Below, piece after piece: positions 16,032 to 23,754 of a stretch of DNA of 30,381 nucleotides. The notes beneath the pieces are model-generated. The model was not told the DNA's origin and ran no database searches. It saw only the letters and a program-made list of their open reading frames with translations. Position 1 is the first letter of the stretch, and the number at the start of each line of letters is the position of its first letter. The DNA is from Micavibrio sp964400125 (GTDB lineage: Bacteria > Pseudomonadota > Alphaproteobacteria > Micavibrionales > Micavibrionaceae). The DNA lies in the NCBI GenBank assembly GCA_964400125.1, contig CAYNSR010000023.1:1-30381 (forward strand). Direction: 5' to 3'. The position numbers and the translations under genes are program-made.

Positions 16032-17084
16032 ATGGACGACACGGAAAAACCGATATTGCAGGCCCTGAAAGGGAAAGTTCCGGCGCACCCGCCAATCTGG
16101 CTGATGCGGCAGGCCGGACGGTATCTGCCTGAATACCGGGAGATTCGCGAAAGGCAGGCCGGGTTTATGGATCTGGTCATGACGCCTGATCTGGCGGCGG
16201 AAATCACCCTGCAACCGGTGCGGCGTTTTGGCATGGATGCAGCGATTTTGTTTTCGGATATTCTGGTGGTGCCGCATGCACTCGGGCAAACAGTCACGTT
16301 TGAAAGCGGCGAAGGTCCAAAGCTCGATCCCTTGCGAAGGGCTCAGGACATCAATCGCCTTAGCCAGCAAAAATTCGCCGAAACCATCGCCCCCGTATGC
16401 GAAACGGTGCGGTTGGTGCGTGCGGGATTGCAGCGCGAGAATCTGGAAAAAACCGCGCTGATCGGGTTTTCCGGTGCGCCGTGGACTCTGGCATGTTACA
16501 TGGTCGAAGGCGGCGGCAGCCGCGATTTCAATCACGCGAAATACTGGGCCTATGCCGATCCGGCGGGGTTTGGCGACCTGATTGACATCCTGACTCAGGC
16601 GGTGATCGATTACTGTCTGGCGCAGATCGACGCGGGGGCGGAGGTGATCCAGCTTTTCGATAGCTGGGCGGGCGTGCTCGACCATACCCTGTTTGCGCGC
16701 TGGGTGATCCGGCCCACGCGGATGATCGTTGAATCCTTGCATAACACCCATCCCGGCATTCCGGTGATCGGCTTTCCGCGCGGGGCAGGACGTCTGGCGC
16801 TGGACTATGTGCAGGGGACGGGCATTACCGCCTTGTCGCTGGATTCGCAAACCGCGCCGAAATGGGCGGCCAGCGTTTTCCAGCCGCTGGTCCCGGTGCA
16901 GGGCAATCTGGACCCGGCGTGTCTGCTGGCGGGCGGTCTGGCGATGGAGGCGGGGGTCGAGGATATCCTGACCCATCTTGGCAAGGCACCGTTTATTTTC
17001 AATCTCGGCCACGGCGTCATCAAGGAAACCCCGCCGCAGCATGTTGCGGATCTGGTCGCGCTGGTGAAGGCGTGGACGCGATGA
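16032..17084 (+). CDS. hemE: Uroporphyrinogen decarboxylase
   Basis: The 350-residue enzyme converts uroporphyrinogen III to coproporphyrinogen III by removing four carboxyl groups. It shows the family signature PIWLMRQAGRYLPEYRE near residues 21-37, an ILFSDILVVPHALG segment with the catalytic Asp, and GFSGAPWTLA. A GGAGG ribosome site lies nine bases before the ATG. Its stop overlaps the hemH start (ATGA). It is the first gene of a haem operon reading away from the proposed origin, and its promoter must lie within that region. Residue count and motifs are normal. Confidence 0.97.
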   Translation: MDDTEKPILQALKGKVPAHPPIWLMRQAGRYLPEYREIRERQAGFMDLVMTPDLAAEITLQPVRRFGMDAAILFSDILVVPHALGQTVTFESGEGPKLDPLRRAQDINRLSQQKFAETIAPVCETVRLVRAGLQRENLEKTALIGFSGAPWTLACYMVEGGGSRDFNHAKYWAYADPAGFGDLIDILTQAVIDYCLAQIDAGAEVIQLFDSWAGVLDHTLFARWVIRPTRMIVESLHNTHPGIPVIGFPRGAGRLALDYVQGTGITALSLDSQTAPKWAASVFQPLVPVQGNLDPACLLAGGLAMEAGVEDILTHLGKAPFIFNLGHGVIKETPPQHVADLVALVKAWTR

Positions 17085-18133
17085 AAACGGCGGTGATTTT
17101 GTTCAGCCTCGGCGGTCCGGACAGCGAAGCGGCGATCCGGCCTTTCCTGAAGAATTTCTTCATGGATAAAAATATCATCCGCGCGCCATGGCCGGTGCGG
17201 GCGCTGGTCTCGACGCTGATTGCACAAAAACGCACGAAAAAAGAAGCCGGGACATCTTACGGTCTTCTGGGCGGAAAATCGCCGTTGCTGGAAAACACAC
17301 TGGCGCAGGCGCGCGCCCTTGAAACTGCAATAAAACAGGCCGCGCCGGAACAGGACTGGGCCGTCTTCACGGCCATGCGTTACTGGCATCCGCTGGCCGG
17401 GGATGTTGCACTCAAGGTGCGGGACTGGGCCCCGGACAGAGTGGTGCTGGTTCCCCTTTATCCGCAATATTCCACCACCACCACGCGCTCGTCGTTGCAG
17501 GACTGGGCGCGGGCGAGCCGCAAGGCGGGGCTGGATGTGCCGGTTGCGACATTGTGCTGCTACCCGTTCGAGGCCGGATTCGTCGCGGCTTCGGCCCGGC
17601 TGATCCGGGACGGGTATGACAGCGCGCGTGCTGCCGCGCCTGCGGCTGCGAAGCCGCCCCGGGTTTTGTTTTCCGCCCACGGCCTGCCGGAAAAAATCAT
17701 TGCCGATGGCGATCCCTATCAATGGCAATGCGAAGAATCCGCGCGGCGCATTGCCGCAGCCACGGGGATTGCCGGCCTTGACTGGGAAATCTGCTATCAA
17801 TCCCGCGTTGGCCCGCTGCAATGGATCGGCCCGAGCACGGAAGAGGCCTTGAAAAAGGCCGCTGCTGACGGTGTTCCAGTGGTCATCTATCCGCATGCCT
17901 TCGTCAGCGAACATGTTGAAACGCTGGTGGAGATCGAGATCGAATACCGCCATCTGGCGGAGGAACTGGGGGTTCCCGGTTTCGTCCGGGTCCCGACCGT
18001 ATCGGTGCAGCAGGACTTTATCGACGGCCTGGCGCGGCAGGTCGTCGCCAGAGCATCCGCCGCGCCCGGAATATACAGCCATGAAGGCGGGCGGCTTTGC
18101 CCCGCCGGATTCCGGCGCTGCTGTCAGGCTTGA
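17081..18133 (+). CDS. hemH: Ferrochelatase
   Basis: The 350-residue protein inserts Fe2+ into protoporphyrin IX, the final step of haem synthesis. The start at 17081 gives MKTAVILFSLGGPDS, as usual for the family; the frame is open further upstream only inside hemE. The catalytic His is in LFSAHGLPEK, the conserved Glu in SEHVETL, and the YPQYSTTTT segment is typical. The C-terminal tail contains LCPAGFRRCC, three Cys that could belong to a [2Fe-2S] site like those reported for the Caulobacter enzyme, but I cannot confirm a full ligand set. It is coupled to hemE by a four-base overlap and is followed 21 bases later by hemJ. Confidence 0.96.
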   Translation: MKTAVILFSLGGPDSEAAIRPFLKNFFMDKNIIRAPWPVRALVSTLIAQKRTKKEAGTSYGLLGGKSPLLENTLAQARALETAIKQAAPEQDWAVFTAMRYWHPLAGDVALKVRDWAPDRVVLVPLYPQYSTTTTRSSLQDWARASRKAGLDVPVATLCCYPFEAGFVAASARLIRDGYDSARAAAPAAAKPPRVLFSAHGLPEKIIADGDPYQWQCEESARRIAAATGIAGLDWEICYQSRVGPLQWIGPSTEEALKKAAADGVPVVIYPHAFVSEHVETLVEIEIEYRHLAEELGVPGFVRVPTVSVQQDFIDGLARQVVARASAAPGIYSHEGGRLCPAGFRRCCQA

Positions 18134-18154
18134 CTTCGAAGGAGAACCGAAAAA

Positions 18155-18592
18155 ATGCTGCTCAATCTTTACCCCTGGCTGATGGCCCTGCACATTATCG
18201 CGGTGATTGCGTGGATGGCGGGGATGCTGTATCTGCCCCGGCTTTACGTTTATCACGCCGATGCGGAAAAAGGCTCCGACAAGGGCGAAACTTTCAAGGT
18301 AATGGAGCGGCGTTTGCTGCGGGCCATTGTCAACCCGGCGATGGCAGCCAGTTTCGTCTTCGGGATATTGATGATCGTCGCCAATCCGGCGCTGCTGCAA
18401 CAGGGCTGGATGCATGCCAAGCTGGCGCTGGTGGCACTGATGGTGGTGGCGCATGTTCTGTTCGCCCGCTGGCGCAAGGCCTTTGAACGCGACGAAAACA
18501 CCCGCCCGGCGAAATTCTACCGCATCTGGAACGAAATCCCGACGCTGCTGATGATCTTGATCGTGATTCTGGTGATCGTGAAGCCGTTTTGA
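18155..18592 (+). CDS. hemJ: Protoporphyrinogen oxidase, HemJ type
   Basis: The 145-residue inner-membrane protein has four hydrophobic segments (about residues 5-25, 57-77, 85-103 and 127-143). It shows the HemJ features LYPWLMALHIIAVIAWMAGM with a conserved His, YLPRLYVYH, and a conserved Lys in GWMHAKLAL. HemJ oxidises protoporphyrinogen IX to protoporphyrin IX and is the usual form in alphaproteobacteria that lack HemG and HemY. An AAGGAG ribosome site precedes the ATG. Its position directly after hemH, the gene using its product, fits. It is convergent with the next gene, with no gap between the stop codons. Confidence 0.93.
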   Translation: MLLNLYPWLMALHIIAVIAWMAGMLYLPRLYVYHADAEKGSDKGETFKVMERRLLRAIVNPAMAASFVFGILMIVANPALLQQGWMHAKLALVALMVVAHVLFARWRKAFERDENTRPAKFYRIWNEIPTLLMILIVILVIVKPF

Positions 18593-19051
18593 TTAATGCA
18601 ACTGCATGGCCGGGCTGTGCGCCCCCCGGCTCTGCGCTTCCAGCAAATCGTGGATGGTCAGGGCGGCGTGTCTTGTGGCATGTGCCTCCATCCGTGACAG
18701 CAAAGCGATATAGGTTTCCAGCAAGGGCGCGCGAATAACGCGGTTTTCGATGTCGTGGGCGAGCGAAAACCCGTCCAGCTCCGCGATACTGTCGGAAACA
18801 ATCTCGTCAAGCCGGATCAGGCTCATCTGGTCTTCGCGATTAAGCGGATCGGTCGTCAGGAGTTCGAGGCTGTAGCCGGACTCGTCGTCGCCTTCAAGCC
18901 GCGCGAGGGGGGCGTCGATCTGGTACACGGTTTCCATCGCAGCCATGAAGGTCAGAGCAATCATGTGGCGTAAATCGCAAGCCCGTGCCGCGGGCGCGGG
19001 TCGGGCCGCCTCGTGGAAATCCCCTTTTGATCCGGTGTCGGATTTGCTCAT
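18593..19051 (-). CDS. Hypothetical protein, 152 residues
   Basis: I do not recognise this family. The protein is soluble and acidic, with a basic Ala-rich N-terminal segment, a central stretch DDESGYSLELLTTDPLNRED, and a helical C-terminus with several His. ATG 19051 follows GAGG by ten bases and lies downstream of a strong promoter on the same strand (19080-19108). An ATG at 19078 would fall upstream of the predicted transcription start. The stop codon abuts the hemJ stop. Confidence 0.65.
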   Translation of the reverse strand: MSKSDTGSKGDFHEAARPAPAARACDLRHMIALTFMAAMETVYQIDAPLARLEGDDESGYSLELLTTDPLNREDQMSLIRLDEIVSDSIAELDGFSLAHDIENRVIRAPLLETYIALLSRMEAHATRHAALTIHDLLEAQSRGAHSPAMQLH

Positions 19052-19079
19052 GGCCAGTGTGCCTCTAAATATTTCCATA

Positions 19080-19108
19080 TTTATACAGACTCCCGACATG
19101 CCTGTCAA
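19080..19108 (-). promoter_or_regulatory. Sigma-70 promoter for the 18593-19051 gene
   Basis: On the minus strand TTGACA (19108-19103), a 17-base spacer and TATAAA (19085-19080) match the consensus in 11 of 12 positions. Transcription should start near 19073, upstream of the ATG at 19051. It is divergent from the rho promoter, with the two -35 boxes 34 bases apart. Confidence 0.75.
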
Positions 19109-19142
19109 ATATCTTCCCCCGCGCCTTTACCCGCGTTTTTGT

Positions 19143-19170
19143 TTGACAACCCCTCCGGGCGAGGGTATAA
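19143..19170 (+). promoter_or_regulatory. Sigma-70 promoter for rho
   Basis: TTGACA at 19143-19148, a 16-base spacer and TATAAA at 19165-19170. Transcription would begin near 19177 and leave a leader of about 215 bases before the rho ATG. The leader is pyrimidine-rich in its last part (runs of C around 19316-19340). A long C-rich leader fits the known Rho autoregulation by premature termination; no gene lies in it. Confidence 0.75.
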
Positions 19171-19392
19171 ACCTCCTATTCACTTTGAAACAGCTTCCCA
19201 GAACATTCTTCCGGAAATGATATGCCCCGCGGAATGACCGGGACCCCGACAGGGAAAAACCCTGCAAAACAATCAAAAAATATTGGCAAAACATCCAACA
19301 AAACACTGGCGCGCTAACCCCCCTTACCGGAAACCCCCCCTACTGTGATCCCCCAGACAGGACAACCAATTTCAACCCAGGATGGATATTCC

Positions 19393-20682
19393 ATGAACCT
19401 GCAGGAACTTAAAACCCGTTCCCCGGCGGAACTGCTTGCTTTTGCCGAGGAGCTCGGCATTGAAAACGTTGCCTCCATGCGCAAACAGGACATGATGTTC
19501 GCGATTCTGAAGCAACTGGCGGAGCAGGGCGTGCCGATTTCCGGTACTGGTGTACTCGAGGTGCTGCAAGACGGTTTCGGTTTCCTGCGTTCGCCGGAAG
19601 AAAATTACCTGCCCGGCCCGGATGATATTTACATTTCCCCCTCGCAGGTGCGGCGTTTTGGCCTGCGCACCGGCGATATCGTGATGGGTGAAATCCGCGC
19701 GCCCAAGGAATCCGAGCGTTATTTTGCCTTGCTGAAGGTCGATACCATCAATGGCGAACCGCCGGAACGGCTCAAGCACCGCATCAATTTTGACAACTTG
19801 ACGCCGCTCTACCCGGACCGGAAGATCAATCTCGAACTGGCCGACCCGACGAAAAAGGGCATGTCCCAGCGCGTGATCGAACTGGTGGCCCCGCTGGGCT
19901 TCGGCCAGCGCGCGCTGATCGTGGCCCCGCCCCGCACCGGGAAAACCATCCTGATGCAAGATGTCGCCCATTCTGTCATCCAGAACCACCCCGAAGCCTA
20001 TATCATCATCCTGCTGATCGACGAACGCCCGGAAGAGGTGACCGACATGGTCCGCTCCGTACTCGACCGTTACCGCAATCGCGGGCGCGGCGTGCAGGGT
20101 GAGGTGATTTCCTCGACCTTCGACGAACCGGCCTCGCGCCACGTTGCCGTGGCGGAAATGGTGCTGGAAAAGGCCAAACGCCTTGTTGAACAAAAACGTG
20201 ATGTGGTGGTGCTGCTCGATTCCATTACCCGTCTGGCGCGGGCCTATAACACGGTCGTGCCGTCTTCGGGCAAGGTCCTGACTGGCGGTGTCGATGCCAA
20301 TGCCCTGCAACGTCCCAAACGTTTCTTCGGCGCGGCGCGGAATATCGAAGATGGCGGCTCGCTGACCATTATCGCCACCGCCCTGATCGACACCGGCAGC
20401 CGCATGGACGAGGTCATTTTCGAGGAATTCAAGGGGACCGGTAACTCGGAAATCGTCCTTGACCGCAAACTGGCGGACAAGCGCGTCTACCCGGCGATCG
20501 ACATCCAGAAATCCGGCACCCGCAAGGAAGAATTGCTCCAGCCCCGCGATGTGTTGATGAAGATGCACATGCTGCGCCGTATCCTGATCCCGATGGGCAC
20601 GGTCGAGGCGGTGGAATTCCTCGTCGATAAAATGAAGGACACCAAGTCCAACGACGATTTCTTCCAGGCCATGAACCAGTAG
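19393..20682 (+). CDS. rho: Transcription termination factor Rho
   Basis: The 429-residue hexameric RNA helicase releases RNA polymerase from C-rich transcripts. The start at 19393 gives the standard MNLQELKTRSPAELL; an upstream GTG frame to 19345 lacks family residues. Features in order are the N-terminal helix bundle, the RNA-binding cold-shock-like domain with GFGFLRSPEENYLPGPDDIY (residues 61-80), the Walker A APPRTGKT (178-185), the Walker B LLIDERPEEVTDM segment, the Q-loop region and the C-terminal R-loop. The length is normal. In most alphaproteobacteria rho is followed or neighboured by mnmE; here an EAL-domain gene follows. Confidence 0.98.
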   Translation: MNLQELKTRSPAELLAFAEELGIENVASMRKQDMMFAILKQLAEQGVPISGTGVLEVLQDGFGFLRSPEENYLPGPDDIYISPSQVRRFGLRTGDIVMGEIRAPKESERYFALLKVDTINGEPPERLKHRINFDNLTPLYPDRKINLELADPTKKGMSQRVIELVAPLGFGQRALIVAPPRTGKTILMQDVAHSVIQNHPEAYIIILLIDERPEEVTDMVRSVLDRYRNRGRGVQGEVISSTFDEPASRHVAVAEMVLEKAKRLVEQKRDVVVLLDSITRLARAYNTVVPSSGKVLTGGVDANALQRPKRFFGAARNIEDGGSLTIIATALIDTGSRMDEVIFEEFKGTGNSEIVLDRKLADKRVYPAIDIQKSGTRKEELLQPRDVLMKMHMLRRILIPMGTVEAVEFLVDKMKDTKSNDDFFQAMNQ

Positions 20683-20771
20683 CCCGGCCCCCGATTTTCT
20701 TAGGTTTTGCTGGCCGGGTCAGGGATATTTCTGACATGCTTGTAGGGTTATAAAAGCAATAAACTTGCAGA

Positions 20772-21665
20772 TTGAGGTTTAAAATTCCACTGAAAACACC
20801 CGTCGATGTGCAGGTAGGCAAGCTTTTTGGCTTTGTTCGCAATGCCTTGGAGGACCGCCCTGCCGCGCCGGGGCTGGATGTTTTGCTGGATTCGCTGATC
20901 GCCGGACGTTTTCATTTCGAAGAGGAACAATGGCATAATGTCGCGGATTGCCTGCGGGGCCGGGCGCTCGGCGGGCAGCCACGGGAGCTTTTGCTGCGCG
21001 CAACCAATGAACAAGGCGTACTGATCCCGCACGAAGCCCTGATCCGGGCCGTGAGCGAGGAGGGGTTGCAATCGACCTTTGATCACGCCATCGCCCTTGG
21101 GGCCATGCAACAGGCCATCCGGAAAAACAGCTTTCCTGTCTCGATCAATATCTCCGGCCATGCCGCTGCCGATCCGACCTTCTGGATTGACCTGCACGAT
21201 TCCCTGCAGCATTTTTTCAAGGGCCAGTACGACCCGCAACAGGTGATCTGGGAACTGACCGAAGACGCGCAACCGGATAATATCGCCATCGGCGCCCTGA
21301 AACATATGCGCAATGTGCACGGCTATTCCTTCGCCATTGATGATTTATCGCACAAGGACCTCTCCCGTCTGTCCAGCCTCGGGGACAAGGTCAAGTATGT
21401 GAAGATTGACGGAAAATCTATAGAAGCCGCGGCTCGCGGGGAGTTTTCGCTGGAGGGTCTGGTTCGGACCATCAGTGAACACGCTCCCGGCGCGGCCATT
21501 TTGGCCGAATGGGTTCCCGACGCCCCTACTGCCCGCACCCTGTGCGAGAAATACAATATCTCGCTCGTCTCCGGTCATCATCTCGACCCCAGCCCTAGCT
21601 ATTTCGGCTATCAGGTCCGCACCGCCCACTGCCGCACCCCCGCCCCCGTGCCGGAAATCTGCTGA
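20772..21665 (+). CDS. EAL-domain protein (c-di-GMP phosphodiesterase-like, partly degenerate)
   Basis: The protein has 297 residues if the TTG at 20772 is used; a stop lies four codons upstream and there is no ribosome site, so a later start is possible. It has a single EAL domain with no GGDEF or sensor domain. The catalytic positions are mostly kept: E72 in ELLLRA, N126 in NISG, E161/E164 in ELTE, D190-D191, K211 in VKIDGK, and E246 in AEWV. The usual loop DDFGTG reads DDLSHK, and the QGY/F motif reads SGHH, so the late Gln is Ser at 267. It may be a weak enzyme or a c-di-GMP-binding effector. It stands alone after rho. Confidence 0.75.
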   Translation: MRFKIPLKTPVDVQVGKLFGFVRNALEDRPAAPGLDVLLDSLIAGRFHFEEEQWHNVADCLRGRALGGQPRELLLRATNEQGVLIPHEALIRAVSEEGLQSTFDHAIALGAMQQAIRKNSFPVSINISGHAAADPTFWIDLHDSLQHFFKGQYDPQQVIWELTEDAQPDNIAIGALKHMRNVHGYSFAIDDLSHKDLSRLSSLGDKVKYVKIDGKSIEAAARGEFSLEGLVRTISEHAPGAAILAEWVPDAPTARTLCEKYNISLVSGHHLDPSPSYFGYQVRTAHCRTPAPVPEIC

Positions 21666-21695
21666 GAAAAGGCAGAACACTCCACCTCACCCTAC

Positions 21696-21730
21696 GTCAT
21701 CGCGAGGCCACGAAGTGGCCGTGGCGATCC
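21696..21730. repeat. REP-like palindromic repeat
   Basis: The core is GGCCAC, loop GAA, GTGGCC (21706-21720), flanked by ATCGC (21699-21703) and GCGAT (21724-21728), starting GTCAT and ending GATCC. The GTCATCGC...GGCGATCC frame recurs inside the element at 15421-15580, so the two are related. This type is common in alphaproteobacterial intergenic DNA. Confidence 0.6.
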
Positions 21731-21774
21731 GTAAAAATGTTGGAAATCCGCAGCATATCCCTTCGTTGCCCACG

Positions 21775-22023
21775 TCAAGCAGACAGATACTCAACAAAAT
21801 CCATGGACTTATGCAGAACCCTCACAACAAAAATATGACCATCTTCATCATCATAGAAAATGACATGACTTTCAAAATCAAAGCGCCGTACTGCCGGATT
21901 GACTCTCGCGTCAAGACGGCCAATTTCCGGATTTGAACACAACAGATTCAAACGATCATTTAGAGCAACGATATGTGCGCGTTTTGCGCCGCCTTTTTCT
22001 TTCGGATACGGAACACCCCAATA
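21775..22023 (-). pseudogene. ParE/RelE-family toxin remnant (C-terminal part)
   Basis: Read on the minus strand, this frame gives about 82 residues ending in stop at 21775. The region from HIVALNDRLNLLCSNPEIG onward, then RRFDFESHVIFYDDEDG and VVRVLHKSMD, matches the C-terminal two thirds of ParE toxins of type II toxin-antitoxin systems. The N-terminal helices are missing: the sequence before WGVPYPK does not fit, and an IS1595 fragment begins just upstream. No antitoxin gene is found beside it. It is therefore judged a decayed toxin gene and not a working module. Confidence 0.6.
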
Positions 22024-22031
22024 GTTATGAG

Positions 22032-22166
22032 TTAGTAGCGGGCCCGACTTCTTGCCAAAATAAGTCTCAAGTGAGGGCGTGGTCTTCCACCAGCCCAGAG
22101 ATGGGCTTCGATAAAAGCGTATGCTGCTTTTTCATCGTGGAAGTGGGCTTGGTTCAATACAGACAT
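22032..22166 (-). pseudogene. IS1595-family transposase N-terminal fragment
   Basis: The minus-strand frame starts MSVLNQAHFHDEKAAYAFIE and continues AHLW, the characteristic N-terminus of IS1595 (ISSpo/ISPna-like) transposases. In intact members LWP-GP-CPHCG follows; here it becomes LWAGGRPRPHL and then a stop after 44 residues, so the zinc ribbon and catalytic domain are lost. A perfect AAGGAG ribosome site (22174-22179) is kept upstream of the ATG. The fragment abuts the ParE remnant, so insertion of the element probably destroyed the toxin gene. Confidence 0.65.
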
Positions 22167-22184
22167 TGGCTAACTCCTTAAAAT

Positions 22185-22272
22185 ACCGGTTATTTGCATC
22201 AAAACCGGTCTAAAAAGTCAAATATTTTGTTTCTTATGCTTGTTTTAACCGGTTATCGGGTGTATAACCGGT
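22185..22272. promoter_or_regulatory. Array of four ACCGGT palindromes (putative operator)
   Basis: ACCGGT occurs at 22185, 22204, 22248 and 22267, and a fifth lies inside the gene at 22312. The spacings are 19, 44, 19 and 45 bases, so two pairs with identical 19-base internal spacing lie 63 bases apart (about six helical turns). Copies 1, 3 and 4 lie in an extended TA(A)CCGGTTAT-like context. The third sits between the -35 and -10 boxes and the fourth overlaps the -10, which would allow repression, perhaps by the downstream protein. That binder is inferred. Confidence 0.6.
22240..22268 (+). promoter_or_regulatory. Promoter of the AlbA_2 gene, probably leaderless
   Basis: TTGTTT (22240-22245), a 17-base spacer and TATAAC (22263-22268). 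Transcription should start about 22275, at or next to the ATG at 22276. There is no ribosome site before that ATG, which fits a leaderless mRNA. Confidence 0.5.
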
Positions 22273-22275
22273 ATC

Positions 22276-23670
22276 ATGAGTACAGACAAAGGTATAGCAG
22301 TTATCGAGATAACCGGTGCGGAACGCGACCGGTTGCTGACATTGGAAGAAGGGCATTTTGCAGAATTAAAGGGTCTTGAAGTTTCCACCAAGAAGTTAGG
22401 TTACACCGTATCCGCTTTTGCCAATTCCACCGGTGGCGAATTGTATATTGGTATCGGCGAAACCGAAATGTTAGGGACTAAAATTCGAACATGGCATGGC
22501 TTTAGCGATCAGGAAGCCGCTAACGGGCATCTCCAATCATTGGAAGCCCTATTTCCTCTTGGTGCTGAATATTCTTATGAATTTTTATCATGTCCAGGTT
22601 CGAATGGCCTTGTCCTGCACATTACAGTGCAACGTACCGCGCAGATTTCCAGAGCGCACGATAAAAAAGTCTATGTTAGGAGGGGCGCGCAAAATCTTCC
22701 AGTGAAAGGGGCAGAGGCACTGCGCAGGCTAGAGCTTGATAAGGGTATTTCCAGCCATGAAACCCAACCGGTTAATGCTGACATGACCATCCTTACAAAA
22801 TCAGAGAAGCTGGCTGATTTCATAAAGAATGTTGTACCCATGCAGACGCCCGCTGTTTTTGTAAAAAAGCAGGCGCTCTCGCGAAATAACAAGCCGATAG
22901 TATCGGGGGTTTTGTTGTTTGGAGAGGAACCGCAGGCCCTATTGCCCAAATCTGGAGTTAAACTTTTCCGATACAAGACGGATAAACAACCAACACGAGA
23001 CACTCTTGCCGGTGAGCCGGAAACCATTGAGGGAACGGCCTATGAGGTAATTTATGAGACGGTCAAAAAAACTACTGCGATGGTAGACGGCATCCAGCGG
23101 CTAGGCCCGAAAGGTTTCGAACCGGTAATATATCCACCAACGGCGCTCCACGAAATTGTCACAAACGCAGTTCTCCACCGCGATTACAGTATTGCAACAA
23201 ACGTACAAGTCCGCGTTTTCGAGAACCGTATTGAAATAGAAAGTCCCGGTCGTCTTCCGGGCCATGTAACCACCCGCAACATTTTTAAAACCCAATTCTC
23301 TCGAAATGGAGTGTTGGTTCGGCTCATTCACAAGTTTCCAAACCCTCCGAATAAAGATGTTGGCGAGGGATTGAACACGGCTGTTGATGAAATGAAAAAA
23401 TTACGCTTGAAGCCGCCGGTTATTCGAGAAACCGAAAATTCTGTGATCGTGGAGATCAGGCACGATAAGCTGGCCTCCCCAGAAGAATCTGTAATGGATT
23501 ATCTCGAAAACCACGCCGAAATAACCAACAGCACCGCAAGAGAGCTTACGGGAATTGTGTCTGAAAATACCATGAAAAACGTGTTTATTAGATTAGCAAA
23601 GCGTAACCTCCTTGAACCGGTGCCGGGACGTAAGGGCGCTGCATCAGCATGGCAAAAATATAGCGGCTAA
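22276..23670 (+). CDS. AlbA_2/Schlafen-like ATP-binding transcriptional regulator
   Basis: The 464-residue protein has an N-terminal AlbA_2 (AAA_4, Schlafen-type) domain at about residues 24-140 (EEGHFAELKG, then VSAFANSTGGELYIGIGE). A C-terminal HATPase_c_4 domain follows (ALHEIVTNAVLHRDYSI around 290-306, with N297, then IESPGRLPG), and a winged-helix-like end at 405-460. Proteins of this build are annotated as putative transcriptional regulators or ATP-dependent helicase-like proteins; their targets are mostly unknown. The gene is AT-richer than the host and contains several more ACCGGT motifs. The start ATG 22276 has no ribosome site but follows a promoter directly. Its accessory neighbours suggest acquisition by transfer. 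Confidence 0.8.
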   Translation: MSTDKGIAVIEITGAERDRLLTLEEGHFAELKGLEVSTKKLGYTVSAFANSTGGELYIGIGETEMLGTKIRTWHGFSDQEAANGHLQSLEALFPLGAEYSYEFLSCPGSNGLVLHITVQRTAQISRAHDKKVYVRRGAQNLPVKGAEALRRLELDKGISSHETQPVNADMTILTKSEKLADFIKNVVPMQTPAVFVKKQALSRNNKPIVSGVLLFGEEPQALLPKSGVKLFRYKTDKQPTRDTLAGEPETIEGTAYEVIYETVKKTTAMVDGIQRLGPKGFEPVIYPPTALHEIVTNAVLHRDYSIATNVQVRVFENRIEIESPGRLPGHVTTRNIFKTQFSRNGVLVRLIHKFPNPPNKDVGEGLNTAVDEMKKLRLKPPVIRETENSVIVEIRHDKLASPEESVMDYLENHAEITNSTARELTGIVSENTMKNVFIRLAKRNLLEPVPGRKGAASAWQKYSG

Positions 23671-23754
23671 ACCGGTTTGCTTTCTGGGTACGGGAAGTAT
23701 AACATTAGGAAAAAAATCCTTCCATTCCCGCCCAATCTATGCCATCATACCCCC

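Noticed and set aside
16805..18454. A 549-codon open frame on the minus strand across hemE, hemH and hemJ
   Set aside because: It is antisense to three well-supported genes. Its translation is rich in Arg, His, Gln and Pro, as expected from the complement of GC-rich codons, and has no family motif.
19372..20568. A 398-codon minus-strand open frame opposite rho
   Set aside because: It lies entirely within rho with complementary codon bias; the Rho protein is unmistakable.
20683..20718. Possible rho terminator, CCCGGCC paired with GGCCGGG
   Set aside because: The stem is only 7 bases with a 22-base loop and no T tract follows, so I do not call it.
21475..21936. A 153-codon plus-strand open frame overlapping the end of the EAL gene
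   Set aside because: It is Pro- and Ser-rich, runs through the REP-like repeat and lies opposite the ParE remnant; no protein features are visible.
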